A stretch of 40,958 nucleotides of DNA from Campylobacterota bacterium (GTDB lineage: Bacteria; Campylobacterota; Campylobacteria; Campylobacterales; Nitratiruptoraceae): NCBI GenBank assembly GCA_013153095.1, contig JAADFB010000029.1, forward strand, positions 1-40,958, read 5' to 3'. The notes below the pieces were generated by a model. It had not been told where the DNA came from and did no database searches. It saw only the letters and a list, made by a program, of their open reading frames with translations. Shown here in pieces: positions 9,711 through 20,017 of the stretch (positions are counted from its first letter, which is position 1; the number at the start of each line of letters is the position of its first letter). Both the position numbers and the translations under genes were made by a program.

Positions 9711-10640
9711 GTGTTGCGACACTTTTTAACTCTTAGAGATTTTACTAAAGGGGAGATTTTAGAAATTATCGATCTAGCAAGAAAAATTAAAGAGGAGAGT
9801 TTAAGAAGAGAGTTTATCCCCTATCTAAATAAACAGACTTTAGCGATGATTTTTGAAAAGAGCTCCACCCGCACCCGAGTTAGCTTTGAAGTTGGAATCT
9901 ATCAACTAGGAGGGATAGGTCTGTTTTTGAGTAAAAATGACCTTCAACTAGGGCGGGGAGAGCCGATGAAAGATACCGCTAGAGTGATTAGTAGAATGTG
10001 CGATCTGGTGATGATTAGAACGTATGATCAAAAAAGTTTAGAGGAGTTTGCTAACTATAGCTTAGTTCCTGTAATTAATGGATTAACCGATACCTATCAC
10101 CCAGTCCAATTAATGGCCGATTATTTAACAATGATTGAGTATAACAAAGCCAACAATCCAACTGTGGCATATATTGGAGATGGGAACAATATGGCCAATA
10201 GCTGGTTGATGCTAGCTAGTAAATTAGGTTTTACCTTAAAAATTGCAACTCCTAAAGGGTATGAACCTGACCCCCAAGTTGTAAAAGATGCTTTAAATTT
10301 TGCAAAAGAGAGCGGAGCAAAGATAGAGTTTTTTAACGATCCAAGCCAAGCTATTAAAGATGCGGATGTAGTCACTACCGATACTTGGATCAGTATGGGA
10401 CAAGAGGCTGAAAAAGAGAAAAGGATTAAAGATTTTAGAGGTTTTGAAATCAATAGTAAGTTGATGCAGTTAGCAAAAAAGGATGCGATCTTTTTACACT
10501 GTCTTCCAGCTTATCGCGGTTATGAGGTTAGTGAAGAGGTTTTTGAAACCCACAGTAAAGAGATTTTTGATGAAGCGGAAAATAGATTACACGCCCAAAA
10601 AGGTATTATGGTATGGCTTGATAGAAAAAGGAGTGAATAG
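9711..10640 (+). CDS. argF: ornithine carbamoyltransferase
   Basis: [46 protein letters not shown]. Confidence 0.98.
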   Translation: MLRHFLTLRDFTKGEILEIIDLARKIKEESLRREFIPYLNKQTLAMIFEKSSTRTRVSFEVGIYQLGGIGLFLSKNDLQLGRGEPMKDTARVISRMCDLVMIRTYDQKSLEEFANYSLVPVINGLTDTYHPVQLMADYLTMIEYNKANNPTVAYIGDGNNMANSWLMLASKLGFTLKIATPKGYEPDPQVVKDALNFAKESGAKIEFFNDPSQAIKDADVVTTDTWISMGQEAEKEKRIKDFRGFEINSKLMQLAKKDAIFLHCLPAYRGYEVSEEVFETHSKEIFDEAENRLHAQKGIMVWLDRKRSE

Positions 10641-11135
10641 GTGGAACCGGCTAATATTGAAAGCTCAAATCTACTGAGCAAGATCAACAAGATGGCAACG
10701 GAGTTGGGGATAGAAAATCCCAAAGAGGTTACAGTCGTTAAATTGGAGGATACCGACGATCCCAACAAAAAAACTTTAGAGCTAATACAAGGAAGCTGGG
10801 ATAATTCGGCTCCCTGGTTTGTGGTTACAAAAGGGGATAAGGTGTATATTCTCTCCTCTTTAGAGGCGGTTTTACACCTTATAAAGTCGATGCAAGATGC
10901 CAAATATGAAACTTTTAACTTGAAACTGGAAAAAGCGATCTTAGAAAATTTACCTGTAGATTTTAACGATGTGTGGGTAGTAGCTATGAGTGAAATTCAA
11001 AGTCGCCTAAGTAAAACTAAAAATAAGAACCTTCTAGACATCGATATTAGAAAGCTTGTCCAAGATATTAAACGACACCATCCAAATCTCTTTTTACGAC
11101 TTAAGGATTTTCCATTCCCACCGCAAGGAAGATAA
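10641..11135 (+). CDS. DUF2603 / UPF0763 family protein (Campylobacterota-conserved, unknown function)
   Basis: ELIQGSWDNSAPWFVVTKGDKVYILSSLEAVLHLIKSMQDAKYETFNLKLEKAI; position between argF and hemN. Confidence 0.8.
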   Translation: MEPANIESSNLLSKINKMATELGIENPKEVTVVKLEDTDDPNKKTLELIQGSWDNSAPWFVVTKGDKVYILSSLEAVLHLIKSMQDAKYETFNLKLEKAILENLPVDFNDVWVVAMSEIQSRLSKTKNKNLLDIDIRKLVQDIKRHHPNLFLRLKDFPFPPQGR

Positions 11136-12496
11136 TGATCGATTTTAACAAATTTGAAAAATACTCCCGTCCAGGCCCTAGATATACCAGCTACCCTACC
11201 GCAATAGAGTTTAACGAAAAGTTTAGTTATGAGGAATATATCAAAAAACTGGGTTCCCAAAATAGACCGCTCTCTTTATATTTTCATCTCCCTTTTTGTA
11301 GAAGTGCTTGCTACTTTTGCGGATGTAATGTAGTTTTTACCTCCAAAGAGGATAAGAAAGAACGCTATATCGACTATCTTTTTAAAGAACTTGAACTTTT
11401 AAAAAAATATCTTGACACCTCAAAAGAGGTAGTGCAGCTCCATTTTGGTGGGGGAACTCCCACCTTTTTCTCCTCCTCTCAACTTGAAAAAATTATCTCC
11501 AAAATAAAAGAGACTTTTCCCAATTTTACTAAGGATGCAGAAGTAAGCTGTGAGATCGATCCTAGATTTTTAACAAAAGAGCATATGGAAGTATTAGCTA
11601 AGGGAGGATTTAATCGGGTAAGTTTTGGAGTTCAAGATTTCGATCCAAAAGTTCAACAAGCGGTACATAGAATTCAAACCTTTGAAGAGACTAAAAAGGC
11701 GATAGATTTAGCTAGAGAGTTTGGAATGGAGAGCGTAAACATTGATCTAATCTATGGATTACCGTTTCAAACTTTAGAAAGCTTTAAAAAGACTTTAAAT
11801 CTAACTTTAAAGCTCGATCCAGATAGATTAGCCGTTTTTAATTATGCCCACGTGCCTTGGTTAAAAAAGACTATGAGAAAAATCGATGAGACAACTCTCC
11901 CTTCCCCTTCCCAAAAATTGGCGATCTTAAAACATACGATCGATTTTTTTACCTCTAATGGATATAAAATGATAGGGATGGACCATTTTGCTAAACCTAA
12001 AGATGAGCTTTTTAAAGCGATAGAAAAAGGGGAGCTTCATAGAAATTTCCAAGGATATACTACTAAAGGGGGTTCCCATTTAATCGGTATAGGGTTAACC
12101 AGCATTGGAGAGGGAGAGGATTATTACGCTCAAAATTTTAAGGATATGAGACTTTATGAGAAGGCATTAGATGAAGGAAGGTTACCCTATCAAAAAGGGG
12201 TGGTGTTAAACTTAGATGATAGGATTAGAAAAGCGGTGATTATGGAGTTGATGGCGAATTTTAAACTTTCCATTCCTAAAATAGAGGAGAGGTTTAAGAT
12301 CGATTTTAAAAACTATTTCCAAAAAGAGTTAGAGGAGTTAAAGGAGTTTGAAAAGGAAGGGTTGGTAAAGATTTCTCCTTCAAAAATAGAAGTAAGTGAA
12401 ACCGGAACACTTTTAATTAGAAATATTGTAATGCCTTTTGATGCGTATATGTTTAAACACGGAGATGGGAAAAAAGTGTTTAGTAAGACTGTTTAA
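11135..12496 (+). CDS. hemN: oxygen-independent coproporphyrinogen III oxidase
   Basis: GPRYTSYPTAIEF; FCRSACYFCGCNVVFT radical-SAM motif; HFGGGTPTF; NFQGYTT. Confidence 0.97.
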   Translation: MIDFNKFEKYSRPGPRYTSYPTAIEFNEKFSYEEYIKKLGSQNRPLSLYFHLPFCRSACYFCGCNVVFTSKEDKKERYIDYLFKELELLKKYLDTSKEVVQLHFGGGTPTFFSSSQLEKIISKIKETFPNFTKDAEVSCEIDPRFLTKEHMEVLAKGGFNRVSFGVQDFDPKVQQAVHRIQTFEETKKAIDLAREFGMESVNIDLIYGLPFQTLESFKKTLNLTLKLDPDRLAVFNYAHVPWLKKTMRKIDETTLPSPSQKLAILKHTIDFFTSNGYKMIGMDHFAKPKDELFKAIEKGELHRNFQGYTTKGGSHLIGIGLTSIGEGEDYYAQNFKDMRLYEKALDEGRLPYQKGVVLNLDDRIRKAVIMELMANFKLSIPKIEERFKIDFKNYFQKELEELKEFEKEGLVKISPSKIEVSETGTLLIRNIVMPFDAYMFKHGDGKKVFSKTV

Positions 12497-12505
12497 GGAA
12501 ACGTT

Positions 12506-14683
12506 GTGAAAAAAAGTTTAAAAGTGTTCTCCACTAAGAAAGAGATCCGCTTTTATGCTATGTCTCATACCAACTCTTTACTTCCTAAACTTTTAACATT
12601 AGAGGAGTTTTTAGATAGGGCAATTCTTCTTCCAAACCCTCAAATCCCTTCCGATTTAAGGAAACTTTATCTTTTTGAAGTGGTAAAGAAGATCGATCCT
12701 TCTGTATTGGGTATCTCCACTGAGTTAGAAGTATTTTTGGAGCAAAGTGATCTAATTTATTCTTTTTTTAGAGAACTTTTTTTAGAGGAGGTGGAGTTAG
12801 AAGAGGTTAAATTGGCAGATGTATATGCTAAATTTGAGGAGCATATTACCCTTTTGGAAGAGCTGCGCAACCATTATAAACAGATGTTACAAGAAAGAGG
12901 ATTAAGTGATCTTATTTTTGAGGAAAGAATAGAAGTTAATAGAGAGTATTTTAAAGAGTTTGAAGAGATAGAGATCTATTTAAGAGGGTATCTTACCCGC
13001 TTTGATCGTTGGATTCTAAAAGAGTTAAACCATCCCAATTTAAAAATCTTCTACACCTCAACCCCTTTTAACGCCCCGTTAATCAAAAAGATGTTTGGAG
13101 TGGAAGAGTATGGAAGTTTTCTTTTTTTTAACCAAGAGCATAAAAAGTTAGCACCCTACAAAGAGTTAACTATAACTCCTGAAGTTAAAGCGTTTGGAGA
13201 AAGGATCGAGCAGGTTGAATTTGTGTTTTCTAAAATAGCAGAGTTTGTAGAGAGCGGTATCTCTCCTGATGATATTGTAGTAGTAACTCCAGATGAAGGT
13301 TTTAGCGAGCTTTTGGAGCTTTTTGATGAGAAAGATAACCTAAATCTTTCGATGGGAAAGCCGTTTAAACATTCCAACCTCTTTATCACTTTGCAAAAAC
13401 TTTACGAAGAGGCGTTGATAGAGGATGTAAAAGATGAAGAGTTTTTCAAAATCCTTAAAGAAAAAAACACTTTAGAACTTTTTTCCTACATCTTAAAATT
13501 AGCATCTCCCACAGAAAAGAGCATCATTGATGAGGTACTTTTTAAGTTTAAAGAGTTTACAAAAGGGTTAACTCCGCTTCAAACCCTCCATCTTCTTTTA
13601 AAAGAGTTTGAGAAATTGAGTTTTGATGATGTAAGAGGGGGGAAAGTTACGGTAATTGGAGTATTGGAAGGGAGAGGAATTGAAGCAGAAGGGGTTATAG
13701 TTGTAGATTTTAATGAGGAGTTTGTTCCAAAGATTACTAATGAAGACCTTTTCTTAAACACCTCTTTGAGAAAAAGGGTAAACCTTCCAACCTTAGGAGA
13801 GAAAAGGGCGTTACAAAAGTTTTACTACTATACCCTTTTTAAAAACGCCAAACGGGTAGCCATCTCTTACCATAAAAGTGAGGAGAAGGATGTAAGTAGA
13901 TTTCTCTATGAGCTTTGGGATAAAGTGGAGCTTGATCCAAAAGAGTATAAAATTTTTAACTTTAACCGCTTCCGAGGGTTTGAGGAGGTAAAAGGAGAAC
14001 TCTCTCTTCCTAAAGTTTTCACCCCAACTTCTTTAAAAACTCTCCTTAGATGCCCCTATGAATTCTCTCTCCTTTATGAAAAAAAGATTTATCAAGATTC
14101 TTCCCAACCTTCTATCCATACCCTTATCCATCGAGCTATAGAAGAGGCGATAAAAAGTGAACCTCCTAGCTGGCAGGAGTATTACAACGAGATAGAAAAG
14201 TACCTTTTCAACCACTCCACTAGAGAACAGATGATCGATATTAGTGGACGCTGGTTAAAAAGGTTAAAAAAGTTTACGCAACAAGATTTTGAAAACCTCT
14301 CTTCCAATCTTTCCTTAGAGATAACCCAAAGCAAAAAACTTGGAGATTTTATTTTACAAGCCAAAGCGGATAGGGTGATTGAGGGTAGAATTATTGACGA
14401 TTTTAAAACCGCCTCCTCAAGCGACTACTTAAAAGATTACCAAAAAGATGAAACCAACTATCAGGCAGAGTTTTACAGTTACATTTGGGATAGTGATGAG
14501 GTCTATTTTTATCTAATCTCCCATAAGGTGCAGCGGCAACGGGTTGAGATAGACCCTAAAAGTGCAAAAGAGAAGTTGGAGAAGGTTTTGGCAAATCTTC
14601 CCACAACTCTCTCTTACAGTCAAGATCAAACTTATTGCCACAAATATTGTGCTTATAGATTTGGATGTAAAGGGGTTTCGTGA
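12506..14683 (+). CDS. addB: AddB-like PD-(D/E)XK nuclease subunit with C-terminal Cys cluster
   Basis: LRCPYEFSLLYEKKIYQ ... CHKYCAYRFGCKG (AddB-type Fe-S Cys pattern); IIDDFKTASSSDYLKDYQKDETNYQAEFYSY nuclease block; directly upstream of the addA-like gene. Confidence 0.85.
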   Translation: MKKSLKVFSTKKEIRFYAMSHTNSLLPKLLTLEEFLDRAILLPNPQIPSDLRKLYLFEVVKKIDPSVLGISTELEVFLEQSDLIYSFFRELFLEEVELEEVKLADVYAKFEEHITLLEELRNHYKQMLQERGLSDLIFEERIEVNREYFKEFEEIEIYLRGYLTRFDRWILKELNHPNLKIFYTSTPFNAPLIKKMFGVEEYGSFLFFNQEHKKLAPYKELTITPEVKAFGERIEQVEFVFSKIAEFVESGISPDDIVVVTPDEGFSELLELFDEKDNLNLSMGKPFKHSNLFITLQKLYEEALIEDVKDEEFFKILKEKNTLELFSYILKLASPTEKSIIDEVLFKFKEFTKGLTPLQTLHLLLKEFEKLSFDDVRGGKVTVIGVLEGRGIEAEGVIVVDFNEEFVPKITNEDLFLNTSLRKRVNLPTLGEKRALQKFYYYTLFKNAKRVAISYHKSEEKDVSRFLYELWDKVELDPKEYKIFNFNRFRGFEEVKGELSLPKVFTPTSLKTLLRCPYEFSLLYEKKIYQDSSQPSIHTLIHRAIEEAIKSEPPSWQEYYNEIEKYLFNHSTREQMIDISGRWLKRLKKFTQQDFENLSSNLSLEITQSKKLGDFILQAKADRVIEGRIIDDFKTASSSDYLKDYQKDETNYQAEFYSYIWDSDEVYFYLISHKVQRQRVEIDPKSAKEKLEKVLANLPTTLSYSQDQTYCHKYCAYRFGCKGVS

Positions 14684-17310
14684 AAAAAGAGTGTCCTAAA
14701 ACCTCCTCTTGTCCTCAAATCTCCAAACGGCTTTTAGCCCTAAAAGCTTCTGCAGGAACTGGGAAAACCTACTGCCTTTCAAGACGCTATTTAGAACTTT
14801 TAAAGATAGAAAAAAGAAGAGTATACGATATTGTGGCGATCACTTTCACCAAAAAAGCTGCGTTGGAGATGTATAATCGAATACTAGAGTTTTTAGAGGA
14901 GGAGAAAGAGTTAAAAGAGCGGTTCTTAAAAGAGGAAGTTAGTATTTTAACTAGCGATTCTTTGCTTCACCAAATTTTGCGTAAATTCTCCTATTTTCAG
15001 GGATTAAGAAGCGATTTTACCATTCAACACTCTTTACCTTTTTATGAGCAGTTTATAGAGAGTTTAGACTCTCAAGAGTTTGAGAAGTTTTTAAAGTTTG
15101 CACAAGAGTTTGAATATACTCAACGCGATATTCAAACTGTAATAGAAAATATCCTTTATGAAAAGGATAAAGAGGTAGAAAGAGTTTTTCAAGAAATCTA
15201 TACCGCTAAACCTTTAAAAGTTGATGAATCCAAAATTGTAACCCTTTTTAACCAGATTGTAGAGATAATTCAACAGGAGTTGAATTCAGCTCCTTCCTAT
15301 CAAAAAAAATTTAAAAAAGTCAACTCTGTAAAAGAGCTGTTAGAGCTGTCCTTAATCAACTCTAAACAAAACGGATGGTTAGCTAAAGAACCTTCCTCCC
15401 ATCGGGTTTACAAAAAGGTAGCTCCTAAGATAGAAAATATGTTTCAAGAGTTAAAAAAAGAATTAAAGAGCTATTTTAAAAATAAGGAGCAGCAGTTCTT
15501 AAAAGAGTTATATCAGTTCTATTTCCATTATAAAGAGGTTAGGAAAAGAGTTTTAAGAAAACTCAATATTTTAGATTTTACCGATGTTAGACATTTTGTT
15601 TACGATCTTTTACAAGGGATCGATAAAGAGTTTTTATATTTTAGACTGGATAACAGGATTACACATCTGTTAATAGATGAGTTTCAAGATACCTCTTTAG
15701 AAGATTGGAGTATCTTTGAGCCGATCGTTGATGAGATCGCAACCAATAAAGAGCGAACCTTTTTTTATGTGGGAGATACTAAGCAGGCTATCTTTGGCTT
15801 TAGAGGTGGTAGAGCGGAACTGTTTGATTATGTGGCAAAAAAATATAGAATGGAAGTAGCTAATCTGGAGTGCAACTACCGCTCTAGAGCTAACATTGTA
15901 GAGTATGTAAATGAAGTTTATAATTTAAATCAATACTATACCGCCAATGCGGGAGAGGGTGGATATGTAGAGGTAAGTGAAGTTAAAAAGGAACAGCTAT
16001 TAGAGGAGTTTAAAAAGAAACTTTTGTTTTTGTTAGAGAGTGGGGTAAGGGAGGAGGAGATAACCGTTTTAGTAAGAACCAATAAAGATATTATCACAGT
16101 TTCTGAGTTTTTAGAAAAGGAGTTAAACAAAAAAGCGATCACCTCAGCCTCTAAACTTGTAATTAACCAACTTTTTCCTAGAGCGATAATCTCTTATCTT
16201 TATTACTGGAGGGATAGAAGCAGAAAAGTTGACCTTTTCAATTTTGAGCGGGTGGCTAAAAGCAGTTTTAAAGAGATTAAAAAAGATAAACCGATCTCAA
16301 TGATAAAAACGGTAGCTAAAGAGTTTAATCTTTTTGATGAATCGGTACTTCTTTTAATTCAAGAAGCGCTTCCTTATAACGATTTAGACCACTTTTTGGA
16401 TGAGGTGGAACATTTTACAAAAGAGAGCCCCAAAGCTCAAAAAGGGATAGAGATAATGACTATCCACAAAGCTAAAGGGTTATCCTTTCCTCATACTATC
16501 GTTTTAGATCATCTCTCTATCCCAAGAAATCCACCGAAAAAATTGCTTTTTGAGTATGAAGGAGTAAAGTTAAAAACTATTCGAGCAAGAACAAAAATAA
16601 ATAAAAAAGCTGTTGAAGTTGATCCCCATCTAGCTTTAATGGAAGAAAAAGAGAAAGAGAAGGAAAGGATAGAACAGTTAAACTTAGTTTATGTTGCCTT
16701 AACCAGAGCAAAACACTCTTTGATCGTGATTAAAAGAGATGATAAATCTACTCTCTTCTTTAATCTAAAACCTACTCAAAAAGGAGTTTTAGAGGCTTTT
16801 CCATCCCCTCCACCCCCAAAAAAGTCGGTAAAACATATAATCTTAAGAAATTATGGAACACAAAAATTTATAGAGGTGGAAGAGGAGTATCAACCCAACG
16901 ATTTTAAAGCGATCTACTTGGGAAACGCTTACCACATCGCCTTAGAGACCAATAGCGTGGAGTATGCCAAAAAGCGGTACGGATTTTTTGTAAAAGTGGA
17001 TGAAGAGTTTAAAAAAAGAGTTCAACAAGCTAAAGAAAAGATAGCTCAAAAGTTTCCAGGAGAAAAGTTTAAAGAGATTCCGTTTACTCTTGGAGATAAA
17101 CTTGGTATGATAGACCTCTTGATTTTTTCACCAAAGGAAGGGATAGTTATTGACTATAAAAGTGTAACGCCAAAAAGTGAGGAGAAGTATCTAAAACAGG
17201 TAAACTTTTACTTAGATGCCCTCTCTCAATTTTATCCTAACAAAAGGTTTAAAGGCTATCTTTTCTATTTGGATAAGATGAGATTTAAAGAGGTTAGAAG
17301 AGATGTTTAA
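14680..17310 (+). CDS. addA: AddA-like RecB-family helicase-nuclease
   Basis: Walker A LKASAGTGKTYCLSRRY; LLIDEFQDTS; VGDTKQAIFGFRGGR; C-terminal nuclease GMIDLLIFSPKEGIVIDYKSV. Confidence 0.9.
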   Translation: MKKECPKTSSCPQISKRLLALKASAGTGKTYCLSRRYLELLKIEKRRVYDIVAITFTKKAALEMYNRILEFLEEEKELKERFLKEEVSILTSDSLLHQILRKFSYFQGLRSDFTIQHSLPFYEQFIESLDSQEFEKFLKFAQEFEYTQRDIQTVIENILYEKDKEVERVFQEIYTAKPLKVDESKIVTLFNQIVEIIQQELNSAPSYQKKFKKVNSVKELLELSLINSKQNGWLAKEPSSHRVYKKVAPKIENMFQELKKELKSYFKNKEQQFLKELYQFYFHYKEVRKRVLRKLNILDFTDVRHFVYDLLQGIDKEFLYFRLDNRITHLLIDEFQDTSLEDWSIFEPIVDEIATNKERTFFYVGDTKQAIFGFRGGRAELFDYVAKKYRMEVANLECNYRSRANIVEYVNEVYNLNQYYTANAGEGGYVEVSEVKKEQLLEEFKKKLLFLLESGVREEEITVLVRTNKDIITVSEFLEKELNKKAITSASKLVINQLFPRAIISYLYYWRDRSRKVDLFNFERVAKSSFKEIKKDKPISMIKTVAKEFNLFDESVLLLIQEALPYNDLDHFLDEVEHFTKESPKAQKGIEIMTIHKAKGLSFPHTIVLDHLSIPRNPPKKLLFEYEGVKLKTIRARTKINKKAVEVDPHLALMEEKEKEKERIEQLNLVYVALTRAKHSLIVIKRDDKSTLFFNLKPTQKGVLEAFPSPPPPKKSVKHIILRNYGTQKFIEVEEEYQPNDFKAIYLGNAYHIALETNSVEYAKKRYGFFVKVDEEFKKRVQQAKEKIAQKFPGEKFKEIPFTLGDKLGMIDLLIFSPKEGIVIDYKSVTPKSEEKYLKQVNFYLDALSQFYPNKRFKGYLFYLDKMRFKEVRRDV

Positions 17311-18562
17311 TTTTAGCCAAGTTAGTGATAGTTGTATCAAGTGTGGAAAATGTGTTCCCAACTGCACTATCCATCAAGTAAATCCAGAAGAGACAACCAG
17401 CCCCCGCGGATTTATAGAGTTGCTTGGAGATTATCAAAAGGGAGAATTGGATTTAGATAAAGAGGCTAAAGATATTTTTGAAAGCTGTTTTTTATGTACT
17501 AATTGTGTAGAGGTGTGTCCCAACTCTTTACCAACCGATATGGTGATAGAAGAGATCAGGGCAGATATTGCAAAAAAGTTTGGAATCGCTTGGTATAAAC
17601 GGCTATTTTTTTGGCTTCTTAGAAACCGTAAAGCGATGGACTTTTTTAATAAGCTGGGTTACACTTTTCATAGCTGTGCATTGAAAAGAGAGCCTTTAGG
17701 GAGGGGACTAATTTTTAGACTTCCCCTAAAACGTAGAGTGATCCCTTTTTTCAATTCCAAAAGTTTTTTAAACAGTTATCCGGAACGGTTAAATCAAGGT
17801 GCTAAACCTCAGGTAGCGATCTTTATAGGCTGTTTGGCCAACTACAACTATACCACCATTGGAGATAGTTTAGTAGAGATTTTAAAAGAGCTAGATTATG
17901 AGATTTTTATTCCTAAAAAACAGCTTTGCTGTGGAGCTCCAGCCTATTTTACCGGAGATTTTGATACGGTTGAGTTTCTAGCAAAAAAAAATATCCAATA
18001 TTTTGAAACCTTTATCGATCAAGTTGAGGCGATAATTATTCCTGAAGCTACTTGTAGTGCGATGATAAAACATGACTGGGAAGTGTTTTTCAAAAATAGG
18101 GGAATGAAGGAGTGGGAGGAGAGAGCTAAGAGGGTAAATTCAAAAATCTTTATGGCAACTCAATGGCTTTATAACCACACCAAACTACCTAAAATTTTAG
18201 AAGAGAAAAAGAAGCAACTCCCTTTAACAATCACCTATCACGACGCTTGCCACGCCAAAAAGGTACAAGGGATATATAAGGAACCTAGAGAGCTTTTAGC
18301 CAAAAATTTTAAACTAGTTGAGATGGAGGATTCTAACCGCTGTTGCGGATTTGGGGGAGTTACTATCCAAACCGAAAAGTTCCATTTAGCAAAATTGGCT
18401 GGAAAACCAAAAGCTCAAATGATAAAAAACACACAAGCTAATATAGTAAGCGCGGAATGTAGTGCTTGTAGAGTACAAATTAGTAACTCCTTATATGAAG
18501 CTGGAGTAGAGGTAGAATTTAAAAATCCAATAGAGTTAATAGCTCAAGCTCTTAAAAGCTAA
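17303..18562 (+). CDS. (Fe-S)-binding oxidoreductase subunit, GlcF/GlpC-like with CCG domains
   Basis: CIKCGKCVPNC and CFLCTNCVEVCP 4Fe-4S motifs; LCCGAPAYFTGD and CCGFGGVT Cys-Cys-Gly domains. Confidence 0.88.
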   Translation: MFNFSQVSDSCIKCGKCVPNCTIHQVNPEETTSPRGFIELLGDYQKGELDLDKEAKDIFESCFLCTNCVEVCPNSLPTDMVIEEIRADIAKKFGIAWYKRLFFWLLRNRKAMDFFNKLGYTFHSCALKREPLGRGLIFRLPLKRRVIPFFNSKSFLNSYPERLNQGAKPQVAIFIGCLANYNYTTIGDSLVEILKELDYEIFIPKKQLCCGAPAYFTGDFDTVEFLAKKNIQYFETFIDQVEAIIIPEATCSAMIKHDWEVFFKNRGMKEWEERAKRVNSKIFMATQWLYNHTKLPKILEEKKKQLPLTITYHDACHAKKVQGIYKEPRELLAKNFKLVEMEDSNRCCGFGGVTIQTEKFHLAKLAGKPKAQMIKNTQANIVSAECSACRVQISNSLYEAGVEVEFKNPIELIAQALKS

Positions 18563-18580
18563 AAGAAAGCAAAGAGAGTT

Positions 18581-18586
18581 TATAAT
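18581..18586 (+). promoter_or_regulatory. candidate -10 box TATAAT for the carbonic anhydrase gene
   Basis: TATAAT 25 nt upstream of ATG 18611 in the intergenic gap. Confidence 0.4.
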
Positions 18587-18610
18587 AGGAAAAACCCAAA
18601 AGGATACCCT

Positions 18611-19354
18611 ATGAGAACTCTTTTTCTCCTAACTCTTTCAACTTTTCTCTTCGCCGGCGTGACTGGAGAGGGACATCATGCCGACCATCCATCTTGGGGA
18701 TATGCTAAGGAGAATGGACCTAGTAAGTGGGGAGATTTAGCGTTTGAGTTTCACATTTGTAAAGAGGGAGTTAACCAATCCCCTATCGATCTTAACCGTT
18801 TCATTGAGGCGGATCTACCGGATTTAAAAATTATCTATGCTGGGAATGCAACTACCGTAGCTAACAACGGACACACTATTAAAGTTGAAGTGATGGGGAA
18901 GGATGAGGTTGTAGTGGATGGGATACCTTTTTCCTTAGTTCAGTTCCATTTCCATACTCCTAGCGAAAACAAGATAAAGGGAAAACAGTTCCCTTTAGAA
19001 GCTCATTTTGTTCATGAGAGTCCTCAAGGGGAGTTTTTAGTTATAGCGTTGATGTTTGAAGAGGGAGAACCCAATAAAGCTTTACAAAAAGTTTTAAACG
19101 ATCTAAACTCTACCGTAGGCTCGAAAAACCTTTTGCACGAGATGTTTAATCCGGGAGAGTTTTTTCCTAAAAAGTTGGACTATTACCGATACTCAGGCTC
19201 TTTTACTACTCCCCCTTGTACTGAGGGTGTGAGGTGGCTAGTGCTTAAAAACAGTGTGGAAGCTAGTAAAGAGCAGATAGAAAAGATGCACAAAATTATG
19301 GGAGATAATAACCGTCCTACTCAGCCTCTAAAAGCTCGCTGTGTGCTAAAATAA
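18611..19354 (+). CDS. alpha-type carbonic anhydrase, secreted
   Basis: Signal peptide MRTLFLLTLSTFLFAG; HPSWGYAKENGPSKWGDL; QSPIDL; QFHFHTPSEN; EAHFVHES; SFTTPPCTEGVRWLVLK. Confidence 0.95.
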   Translation: MRTLFLLTLSTFLFAGVTGEGHHADHPSWGYAKENGPSKWGDLAFEFHICKEGVNQSPIDLNRFIEADLPDLKIIYAGNATTVANNGHTIKVEVMGKDEVVVDGIPFSLVQFHFHTPSENKIKGKQFPLEAHFVHESPQGEFLVIALMFEEGEPNKALQKVLNDLNSTVGSKNLLHEMFNPGEFFPKKLDYYRYSGSFTTPPCTEGVRWLVLKNSVEASKEQIEKMHKIMGDNNRPTQPLKARCVLK

Positions 19355-19358
19355 AGTG

Positions 19359-19916
19359 TTAAGGGAGAGTTTTTAAAACCTCCCTTGCCCTCTTTAAGTC
19401 TGTTGGATAGTTAAGATTTAAAAAACGGTAATCCTCCTTAAAAGGTACAAATTTTACTCTTGCCCTTTTTAAAAGTTGGTTTAACTTTAACTCCCCTTTC
19501 CTAATCCCTTCTTCAAAAATAGGTAAAATGGAAGAGTTGTAAACTCCAATGAGAGGTTGAGGTTTTGAAGTTTTTGCTACTGTTGCATCTTCAAGGGGAG
19601 TATTCAAGAGAGTTTCTATAATCTCTTTATCCACAAAAGGAGTATCGACGCTAATTGCAAAAAAAGTAGGAAATTTTTTTAAAATATCTACAAAAGAAAA
19701 AATTGGGGCAAACTCTTTAGAGCTATCCAAAATTAAGGGGGCAGAAAAATCAAATTTATCGGTTTTGGTAGAGATATACACCTTTTGGAAAAGCTTTTTT
19801 AATCTTTTGTATTGATAATAGGCTAAAGGAATACTGTCAAACTCAACCAAAGCTTTATCTCTTCCCATTCTAGAGCTTTTCCCACCGGCAAAGATAATAC
19901 ACGGAATTTGATACAA
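19359..19916 (-). CDS. mobA: molybdenum cofactor guanylyltransferase
   Basis: CIIFAGGKSSRMGRDKALVEF; AISVDTPFVDKEII; PLIGVYNSSILPIFEE. Confidence 0.9.
   Translation of the reverse strand: MYQIPCIIFAGGKSSRMGRDKALVEFDSIPLAYYQYKRLKKLFQKVYISTKTDKFDFSAPLILDSSKEFAPIFSFVDILKKFPTFFAISVDTPFVDKEIIETLLNTPLEDATVAKTSKPQPLIGVYNSSILPIFEEGIRKGELKLNQLLKRARVKFVPFKEDYRFLNLNYPTDLKRAREVLKTLP
19361..19386. terminator. candidate hairpin AAGGGAG...CTCCCTT at the convergent carbonic anhydrase/mobA ends
   Basis: 7-bp perfect outer stem with an inner GTTT/AAAC pairing; no clean U-tract. Confidence 0.25.
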
Positions 19917-19979
19917 AAGATTCTCCCTAAATTAACACTTTAATTATGCAAAGGTAACGCTTTTTTCATATTGGTATCT

Positions 19980-19985
19980 TATAAT
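19980..19985 (+). promoter_or_regulatory. candidate -10 box TATAAT for the first DUF2202 gene
   Basis: TATAAT, then AAGGAGG SD at 20004-20010 and ATG at 20018. Confidence 0.45.
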
Positions 19986-20017
19986 TTTTCAAACAATAAA
20001 ATCAAGGAGGTTTAGCG

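Noticed and set aside
10121-10453. 110-aa - strand ORF within argF
   Set aside because: Lies wholly inside a full-length, well-conserved argF on the opposite strand.
10520-10903. 127-aa - strand ORF across argF/DUF2603
   Set aside because: Antisense to two supported genes; Ser/Leu-rich shadow composition.
10997-11260. 87-aa - strand ORF across DUF2603/hemN
   Set aside because: Antisense to conserved coding frames, including the hemN N-terminus.
13156-13389. 77-aa - strand ORF opposite addB
   Set aside because: Shadow ORF antisense to AddB; Ser/Thr-rich.
12506-14683. AddB-like protein lacking Walker A considered as a novel nuclease
   Set aside because: AddB subunits with no functional helicase motif are consistent with known AddAB, and the gene sits directly before addA with the expected Cys cluster.
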